A DNA stretch of 64,000 bases from Luteibacter sp. dw_328. GTDB lineage: Bacteria > Pseudomonadota > Gammaproteobacteria > Xanthomonadales > Rhodanobacteraceae. Positions 58,347 to 64,000 of this stretch are shown piece after piece. The translations under genes were made by a program, and so were the position numbers. The stretch's first letter is position 1, and the number at the start of each line of letters is the position of its first letter. The notes under the pieces are model-generated. The model was not told where the DNA came from. It did no database searches and was given only the letters and a program-made list of their open reading frames with translations. Where the stretch lies: assembly GCF_018449605.1 (NCBI RefSeq), contig NZ_JAAVUW010000008.1, positions 62,001 to 126,000 on the forward strand, read 5' to 3'.

Positions 58347-58420
58347 GCATCGCCGACAAGTCGGCTCCTACCGAGCGGGGTGTCGCCTTGCTCGGTAGGA
58401 GCCGATTCATCGGCGATGCT
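58347..58420. repeat. Two REP units in outward-facing order
   Basis: ATCGCCGACAAGTCGGCTCC followed by TACC (58349-58372), with a GCCGAC-AA-GTCGGC palindrome, then GGTAGGAGCCGATTCATCGG (58394-58413). Between the lipoprotein and convergent CYTH-like gene. Confidence 0.75.
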
Positions 58421-58431
58421 CTCGATCCCGC

Positions 58432-59307
58432 TTAGTTGCAAAACCCGTTCGGGTACGAAGACGACCGATAGGCATAAAGCCAGCTCGTCTTCCCACCATC
58501 GTTGGCGATATTCCAGTTGTTGCCGATTGATCCGATCGCCGTGTTCAGCGTCTGCGACCGCGTGAGGATGGGTGTGGTGAAGTACTTGTCCGCGTCCGCG
58601 TCGACACGGAACGACAGCTCGGCCAGCGCCGGCGTCGTGGCGCCATCGATGTACCACAAGGTCAGGGTGAACTCTGCCACGGACTCACCGATGTCGGACA
58701 CGGGGCCGTCGTATTCCTGCTGGGTCACCGTGACACCAGCCACCTTCGACAGCGCAGAGGTGGATACGTCGGACAGCGTCGTTGCACCCGGGAATAGCTT
58801 GATCAGCGCGGCGACCGTCGTCGGCGTGGTGGTCGCGTCCTGCTTGGTCGAATGCGCCAGCACGAGGTTGCCCGGCGTCACGTCGGTCTCGAGCTTGGTC
58901 GACTTGTTCTTGCCCGCACCCGACACGTCCGTCCAATAGGACAGTTCTTCGTCCGCATGGCGAAACTTGAACTGGATGTCGGTATCGTCACCGGCACGCG
59001 TACGCAGCGAGTAGCCGCGCTTGTTCAGTGGGCACGTTCCCGGCGTGTCGTAGTAAGCCAGCGTGTCGCGGTTGCCAGCAGCGAAGTTGCCGGTGACGGT
59101 CTTGTCGAAACCGAGAGCCGACAGGCGGGCGGAAAGATTGGTCAGCAAGGTAGCCGCCGCGCTCGACGGATTGCTGGCGAAGCGCGTGGGGTCGACCAGG
59201 ACCTTGTATTCCTTGCTGTCGACGTAAGCCGGCGTATTGGCATGACTGGCGATCGAACCCAGCATGAGGGTTGCCGACAGCAGCGAAAGAACCGTACGTT
59301 TCATCAT
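58432..59307 (-). CDS. Exported CYTH-like protein
   Basis: 291 aa from ATG 59307 (MMKRTVLSLLSATLMLGSIA) with AAGGG 8 nt upstream. A signal peptide cut near SHANT is followed by a CYTH-like domain: KEYKVLV, LAYYDTPGTCPLNKRGYSLR, TDIQFKFRHADEELS and AELSFRVDADADKYF alternate charged residues on strands as in tunnel enzymes. CYTH/VTC-type proteins act on triphosphate or polyphosphate; an exported version is unusual. Last gene of the receptor/phytase-like operon, 12 bp from its neighbour. The full ExExK motif is not present, so activity is uncertain. Confidence 0.62.
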   Translation of the reverse strand: MMKRTVLSLLSATLMLGSIASHANTPAYVDSKEYKVLVDPTRFASNPSSAAATLLTNLSARLSALGFDKTVTGNFAAGNRDTLAYYDTPGTCPLNKRGYSLRTRAGDDTDIQFKFRHADEELSYWTDVSGAGKNKSTKLETDVTPGNLVLAHSTKQDATTTPTTVAALIKLFPGATTLSDVSTSALSKVAGVTVTQQEYDGPVSDIGESVAEFTLTLWYIDGATTPALAELSFRVDADADKYFTTPILTRSQTLNTAIGSIGNNWNIANDGGKTSWLYAYRSSSYPNGFCN

Positions 59308-59319
59308 GCGCATAACCCT

Positions 59320-60861
59320 TTATCGGTGGTTGAAGGCGGCGGTGGAACGCATGCCCGGCAAAGTCAGCCGGTACACGAGGATGCGGTTGTCGTTGTCGAT
59401 GGGCGAGTCGCAGTTCTGCCCGTCCATGACGCAATGCTTCGCGATGAAGTCGTTGTCGTTGCCGACGAGAAGGAACCAGTCGTCGGGACGCGCCGGATCC
59501 AGCACGGGAAGGAGGTCCATGGCCTCCCACTTTTCGGAGAGCTGGGCCCTGCCCGTAACGTCGGCATCGATGCCCAGACCGAATCGCGCCAGGTCGGGCG
59601 GATCCAGGAGATTGACCAGCGGCGTCCACGCCGCGGCGCGGATGTCGCTGCGCAGCTCGCCATCCTTGCCCAGCACCGACCTCGTCGACGTCTCGTAGGT
59701 CGTCCTGGCAAGGTTGCTCGCGCCATCGGTGTCGACCAACAGCACGCTCTTGTACACGAGGGGCTTTCCACCATCGGCGCCGTAGCCGTTGCCGTCTCGC
59801 GAGAGCATGAGGAAGGTGTGGTTGTCGAGGACGCGGATTTCGCTTTGCGCCGCCGTTTTGTTGGGAGCGCTTCCATCACCGCGGTCGGCGTATACAGGCA
59901 GCCGAACGACGTAGTGCCCCAGCGGCGTTTTCGGTACGTCGTTACGACTCACGTCGTAAACGAGCACGCGGGTTAGCGAGCGCCCGGACGCGTCGCCCGG
60001 TGCCTCGCGGGTCGCCGTGTCCTGGATCAACGCGCTCTGCAACACAACGAACAGACGTGTGCCGTCCGGCGATAACGCCATCCCTTCGACACCCTGGTTG
60101 TTGCGTCGTCCGGTTACCGGCGGCCTCAGCGACGTAAAGTCCGGCTTGCCGTCCGCGTCCAGCGGACGCACGGCTCTGGGCGGCACGATCACCCCGGTGA
60201 GTTTCCCCTTCGCGTCGAACCGGTACACGTTTGCCGCGTACTCGTCACCGACGTAGAAACCGCCATCGTGAGTGAACTGCAGCGACTCCGCGTCCAGTGA
60301 GACCTTCCCTGCACCGATACCACTGGCCGGCGAAGGAAGGACGATAGCGCGCTCCGTCCGTAGTCCCTTCGCAGGCTCGGCGCCGGTAAACGGCTTCCCA
60401 TCGAAGTCCCGCAAAGCAAGCCCGCCATCAACCACCAGCGACACGCTGCCCCCTGTGGGAGCCGCTTCAGCGGCGATCCCAGCCTGCGCCAACGTCAACG
60501 TGAACCTGAACCGATGTAACCGCCCCTCATAATCGAAGAACACATTATGTTCGGGATCGTTCCTCCCACGATCGGGCAAGGTCCAGAGCACCCCCGTATA
60601 GGTGTCCCCGTCGCGTTTCCAGCTACCCGGCTCGATCATCAACGACGAGAACGACCCCAGCGTGTCGCCGAGAAAATCTATGGTCCCCGCGGGCAATGAT
60701 CCCGCGGCGACCAGCCCCTGATTGACATACGTCTTCCCGCCGAACGTGACCGAGCGCGGCAGCGGCGCCTGCGCGACATCCGCCGTACGAACATCGACGG
60801 TCTGCGCCGACGCGCTGCCCAGAAGTAGCATCAAGCCCAGACCGACGATGCGGCGAGCCAT
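59320..60861 (-). CDS. Esterase-like activity of phytase family protein
   Basis: 513 aa with signal peptide (cut after GSASA), then a beta-propeller-like phytase-like domain: SFSSLMIEPGSW, VLWTLPDRGRNDPEHNVFFD, LDAESLQFTHDGGFYVGDEY, GVEGMALSPDGTRLFVVLQS and LLVGNDNDFIAKH. ATG shares one base with the receptor stop. Residues about 128-137 ([10 protein letters not shown]) are encoded by a single REP arm on the other strand. It might release phosphate from organic phosphates in the periplasm; only family and context support this. Confidence 0.8.
   Translation of the reverse strand: MARRIVGLGLMLLLGSASAQTVDVRTADVAQAPLPRSVTFGGKTYVNQGLVAAGSLPAGTIDFLGDTLGSFSSLMIEPGSWKRDGDTYTGVLWTLPDRGRNDPEHNVFFDYEGRLHRFRFTLTLAQAGIAAEAAPTGGSVSLVVDGGLALRDFDGKPFTGAEPAKGLRTERAIVLPSPASGIGAGKVSLDAESLQFTHDGGFYVGDEYAANVYRFDAKGKLTGVIVPPRAVRPLDADGKPDFTSLRPPVTGRRNNQGVEGMALSPDGTRLFVVLQSALIQDTATREAPGDASGRSLTRVLVYDVSRNDVPKTPLGHYVVRLPVYADRGDGSAPNKTAAQSEIRVLDNHTFLMLSRDGNGYGADGGKPLVYKSVLLVDTDGASNLARTTYETSTRSVLGKDGELRSDIRAAAWTPLVNLLDPPDLARFGLGIDADVTGRAQLSEKWEAMDLLPVLDPARPDDWFLLVGNDNDFIAKHCVMDGQNCDSPIDNDNRILVYRLTLPGMRSTAAFNHR
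60455..60480. repeat. Single REP unit inside the phytase-like gene
   Basis: GTGGGAGCCGCTTCAGCGGC followed by GATCCC equals the left arm of the intergenic repeats (compare the compensated form at 48191-48210 and 32781-32800). Read antisense, it encodes residues about 128-136 without a stop. Confidence 0.6.
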
Positions 60862-63215
60862 CAGAACCGTACATCCAGCGTCGCGAATACCTGCAGGGGC
60901 GCGGATGCGTGGAACACATAGGCGGTACCGGCCGGGTCGCTGGGCACAAAGGCGCTCGAGTCGAAGTTGCTGGCATAGCGCTTGTCGGTGAGGTTAGTCA
61001 CGTTGAGCGAGAGGCGCACGTCCTTCGCCACCGAAAGCGGGCCGAAGTCATAGCCACCCGACACGTCCCACGTGGTGAATCCACCAAAGCCCTGGTCGTT
61101 CGTATAGGTGTAGTAACGCTTGCCGGTGTACTTGCCGCGTAGCGAGGCGAACCATGGCCCCTGCGTCCAGTCGATCTGCGTCGCGAACAGCTTGGTCGGC
61201 GTGTCGGTCTGGATCTTGCCGCTGGTGTGCTGGACGACACCGGCCTGCACGTAGTCACTGGCATACGTCGAGCGGTTGAAGGAGGCCGAGTTGTACCAGC
61301 GCAGGTGACTGGTCGGCTGCCACACGAAGGTCAGTTCAACGCCGTGGCTGTTCACGCCACCGACGTTGTAGAAGCGATTACCGCAGCTCGGCCCGACCGG
61401 CTGGCGTGAGTCGCAGGGGTTGTACTGCAGCAGACGGTTGTCGAAGCGCACATTGTATGCGGCGACCGAAGCGGCCACCTGGTCCGTCTCGATGCGATAG
61501 CCGGCCTCGAGGCTGCGCGATTTCTCGGGCTTGAGGTCGCCCTGCGTGTCCCAGATGGACTGGGCCACTGCCTGCGGACCGAGCTTGAACCCACCCTGGA
61601 ACATCGCGACGTTCTTCGAGAAGCTGGTGAAGACTTCCTGGCCTTCGGCTAGCTTGTATCGCGCACCGAACTGCGGCAGCAATGCCTTGCTTGCGCTGAG
61701 CGAACCCGTGGCGAACTGGTTGTTTGAGTTAGCGGGAATCGGCTTCACGGCGTCGCCCGGCAAAGCCTCGGCGCGCGAGGTGACATGCGGGCTCTTGACG
61801 CCGACATCGATCGTGAGCGCATCGTCGAGGAAGCGCATCGTGTCCTGCAGGAAGGCCTGTCGCGTGTTCCATACCGTACGCTGGTCGAAAACGCCGAGGT
61901 CCGGCGTGGCGTCGATCGGACCACTGAGGTCCCGCGGCCCGGTGACGTAGCTGCTGTAGCGCGACGCCGTAGAGACATTGTGCTCGTACCAGACACCGCC
62001 TTCGATGTGCTGGTTCGCGATGTCCCACGCTGCCGACAGCACGGCGCCCGAGCGATTGATCGTATAGAGCGTGTTGCGGAAGATGATCGGCAACTGCTGC
62101 GGCGTGCCCGGGTAGGAATACGTGCCGCTGTTCCAGTTGTGTCCTTCGCCCGCATCCTCGTGGTGATAGACCTGGGCGTGGATGGTGACCGAGTCGCTCG
62201 GGAAGAAGTCGCCGGCGAGGTAGTAAAGATCGTCGTTGCGCAGGATCTGACCAGCGGTGAACGCACCGTCCGCGTCGGTATCCGCACCGCTCTTGTCACA
62301 GAGCTTGGCGTTGAGCGTGCCGGCATTGCAGTAAGCCTTGCCGATCGCTTTCTGCCAGTTCGGTGCCGAGCCACCCCAGTCCCAACCCAGGCCGCGCGCC
62401 AGCTCACTCTTCGACAGGTAGAAATAATCCGCCTGCGACGTGCGTGAGGTGTCTGCGAAGCCGGTGAAGCGCGCCCAGTCGAGGTCCCACACGGCCTTGC
62501 CGTTGAACTGTTTCGTCGTCGAACCGTTGTAAGCCGTCTGGTCGTTCCACAGGTCGGACGTGGTTTTCGCGCCGGACAGGTACATCGAGAAGCCGTTGTG
62601 CTCACCCGTGTCGAAGCGCGCATACGTGCGGCGATTGGCGTCGCTGCCGAAGGTCTGCGAGACGCGACCACCCATCGTCTTCGTCGGATCGTTCGATGTA
62701 TAGGCGATGGTACCGCCGAGGTTGCTGGTCGACGGGGTGCCGAGATTGCCGATGCCCTCGGAGAGTTCGGCGCCGGCGAAGTTCTCGGAGATCAGCGCGC
62801 GGTTGATCGATAAGCCGTTGTAGTTGTTGTAAGCGCTGTCACCCAGCGGCATGCCGTCCAGCGTGTACCCGAGGCGCGTGCCGCTGAAGCCGCGCAGGCT
62901 GAGCGTCATCGACTGTTCGTTGGTACCCAGCGCGTCGACCGACTGTGCATTCACACCTGGCAGTGTGTTGAGAACTTTCTGAAGACTCGTTCCGGGCGGC
63001 AGGGCCTTCTGGTCCGAGGGACGCAGGCGCTGCACCTGGCGCGTCTCGCCCGTGCCGATCACGGAGACCGCATCGAGGTCCTGCACCTTGTCGCGCCTTG
63101 TGGCGCTGGCGTTATCAGCCGGGGCGTTGGTGTCGGTGGTATCGGTGTCGGTCGCGTAGGCAACGGAAGACAGGGCCATGCCGAGGGCGATGGCCAGAAC
63201 GGTCTGCTTGAACAA
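60861..63215 (-). CDS. TonB-dependent outer-membrane receptor
   Basis: 784 aa. Signal peptide (cut after VAYAT), a short T/D-rich stretch, DLDAVSVIGTGETRQVQRLR ahead of the plug (about 75-190, LPGVNAQSVDALGTNEQSMT, RGFSGTRLGYTLDGMPLGDS, GGTIAYTS) and a 22-strand-type barrel ending in FATLDVRF with terminal Phe. It heads an operon with the phytase-like and CYTH-like genes, so a phosphorylated ligand is plausible. A Pho-box-like repeat lies upstream. Confidence 0.93.
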   Translation of the reverse strand: MFKQTVLAIALGMALSSVAYATDTDTTDTNAPADNASATRRDKVQDLDAVSVIGTGETRQVQRLRPSDQKALPPGTSLQKVLNTLPGVNAQSVDALGTNEQSMTLSLRGFSGTRLGYTLDGMPLGDSAYNNYNGLSINRALISENFAGAELSEGIGNLGTPSTSNLGGTIAYTSNDPTKTMGGRVSQTFGSDANRRTYARFDTGEHNGFSMYLSGAKTTSDLWNDQTAYNGSTTKQFNGKAVWDLDWARFTGFADTSRTSQADYFYLSKSELARGLGWDWGGSAPNWQKAIGKAYCNAGTLNAKLCDKSGADTDADGAFTAGQILRNDDLYYLAGDFFPSDSVTIHAQVYHHEDAGEGHNWNSGTYSYPGTPQQLPIIFRNTLYTINRSGAVLSAAWDIANQHIEGGVWYEHNVSTASRYSSYVTGPRDLSGPIDATPDLGVFDQRTVWNTRQAFLQDTMRFLDDALTIDVGVKSPHVTSRAEALPGDAVKPIPANSNNQFATGSLSASKALLPQFGARYKLAEGQEVFTSFSKNVAMFQGGFKLGPQAVAQSIWDTQGDLKPEKSRSLEAGYRIETDQVAASVAAYNVRFDNRLLQYNPCDSRQPVGPSCGNRFYNVGGVNSHGVELTFVWQPTSHLRWYNSASFNRSTYASDYVQAGVVQHTSGKIQTDTPTKLFATQIDWTQGPWFASLRGKYTGKRYYTYTNDQGFGGFTTWDVSGGYDFGPLSVAKDVRLSLNVTNLTDKRYASNFDSSAFVPSDPAGTAYVFHASAPLQVFATLDVRF

Positions 63216-63305
63216 GGGACTGCATCCTTACACTCGCGGACGCGTCGCGGCACACCTCCCCTGAGGGTGCCCATCACGCGCCGTGGAAGCGTCGGATAGT
63301 CGTGC

Positions 63306-63341
63306 AGTAAAATGGCAGCTTAGTGACAGCCCCTGTGACAG
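63306..63341 (-). promoter_or_regulatory. Pho-box-like direct repeat and -10 before the receptor operon
   Basis: On the minus strand CTGTCAC occurs twice (63335-63341 and 63323-63329), then 11 nt on TTTACT (63311-63306). Pho boxes are CTGTCAT/C repeats about 11 bp apart with the -10 about 10 nt away; here the period is 12. Confidence 0.5.
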
Positions 63342-63364
63342 GACGCCTGGACGTCCGTCTTCGC

Positions 63365-64000
63365 TCAGCGGAAATCGATCGTCGAAATCGCGCCGGCCAT
63401 GTCGGCCCGCGGTCGCAGGGAAACGTCCCAGTCGTACAGTTCGCACAAGCGACGCACGATCGCGAGGCCTAGGCCCGCACCACCGCCCGTGGCACTTTCG
63501 CCGCGAATACCGCGCTGGAACAGCTTCTCGGCGTCTTCCGGCTTGATGCCGGGGCCGGTATCGATCACGTCCACGCGGCCGTCGAGCACGCGCACCGTGA
63601 CCTTGCCTTCCATCGTGTACTTGATCGCGTTGCCGATGAGGTTGGTCAGGGCCACCGAAAGCACCGAGGCCGGCGCGTTTACCGACACCGACCCATCGGA
63701 CACCAACTCGATCTCGATGGGCTTGCCGCCCATCTGCGGGCGCTGGCTTTCGATCACATCCGAGGCGACCTTGGCCACGTCGGTGGTTTCGCCGCGCGTG
63801 GGACCTCGACGTTCGGCGCGCGACAGCAGCAACAGGGCTTCGATCATCTCGGTTGCCTGGCGCGATGCGCGCTCGATGCGCTTCAGTCGCTCGCGCAACT
63901 TGTCTGTCAGATCGGGCGAGCCCTGCAGGAGCTCCGTCGTGCTGGCGATCACTGCGAGCGGGGTGCGCAGCTCGTGGCTCACGTCCGAGTTGAATTCGCG
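63365..64000 (-). CDS. Sensor histidine kinase, C-terminal part (5' end outside window)
   Basis: The visible 211 residues are open at the window edge (frame reads REFNSDVSHELRTPL). Dimerisation/phosphoacceptor H-box SHELRTPLAV, N-box LTNLIGNAIKYT, G1 DTGPGIKPED and G2 GGGAGLGLAIVRRL are all in place, so the catalytic core is intact. The sensor and membrane parts lie outside. It ends 149 bp upstream of the TonB receptor on the same strand; whether it controls that operon is unknown. Confidence 0.93.
   Translation of the reverse strand, partial: REFNSDVSHELRTPLAVIASTTELLQGSPDLTDKLRERLKRIERASRQATEMIEALLLLSRAERRGPTRGETTDVAKVASDVIESQRPQMGGKPIEIELVSDGSVSVNAPASVLSVALTNLIGNAIKYTMEGKVTVRVLDGRVDVIDTGPGIKPEDAEKLFQRGIRGESATGGGAGLGLAIVRRLCELYDWDVSLRPRADMAGAISTIDFR

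Overview
The window reads as chromosomal DNA of a high-GC gammaproteobacterium. Gene content points to the Xanthomonadales, most likely a Rhodanobacteraceae member such as Luteibacter or Dyella; this placement is inference. Pointers are E. coli-type XylR and MoeA/MobA genes, a cobalamin riboswitch in front of metE, an SAH riboswitch in front of ahcY, and GTAG-headed REP/REPIN repeats in at least ten places. I see no phage, insertion sequence, CRISPR array, tRNA or rRNA.

Layout. 1-2637 (minus): deoxy-amino-sugar genes fdtA, fdtB and a truncated flippase gene. 2775-5945 (plus): an electron-transfer block of a cytochrome b561, an outer-membrane fused cytochrome-porin with the Cyc2 signature, a soluble cytochrome c and a small barrel protein. 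6012-8526 (plus): an operon of ECF sigma factor, anti-sigma factor and subtilase lipoprotein with overlapping stops and starts. 8581-9567: dusB. 9702-16854 (minus): the lower part of the gallate/protocatechuate 4,5-cleavage route (GalD, GalB, aldolase, lactone hydrolase) with transporter, porin and LysR regulator, but no ring-cleavage enzyme. 17038-18006: an isolated GH15-type N-terminal domain. 18173-23481: an FdhF/YdeP-type molybdoenzyme and fdhD facing moeA-mobA and a small conserved gene. 23525-25918: a second EF-G with a possible leader. 26137-29911: aldo/keto reductase, a MarR/SDR pair and a glycosyltransferase.

30000-34179 and 53164-55846 hold the methionine/SAM cycle: metE, metK, ahcY and metF. 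Two RNA switches are present, and a similar AT-rich inverted repeat lies before metE, metK and metF. 34280-36950: small envelope and periplasmic genes. 37067-46153: a complete xylose locus (xylA-xylB-xylF-xylG-xylH, divergent xylR, mutarotase). 46285-53164: uup, a chemoreceptor and ppc. 55920-58340: small exported proteins and ilvE. 58432-64000 (minus): an operon of TonB-dependent receptor, phytase-like protein and exported CYTH-like protein, behind a Pho-box-like repeat and a truncated histidine kinase gene.

The strongest candidates for something new are: (1) the Cyc2-like porin-cytochrome with dedicated cytochromes; (2) the sigma/anti-sigma/protease operon, in which the end of the anti-sigma factor resembles the protease's own propeptide; (3) the shared operator of the methionine genes; (4) REP elements carried in frame inside fdhD and a phytase-like gene; (5) the putative phosphate operon.
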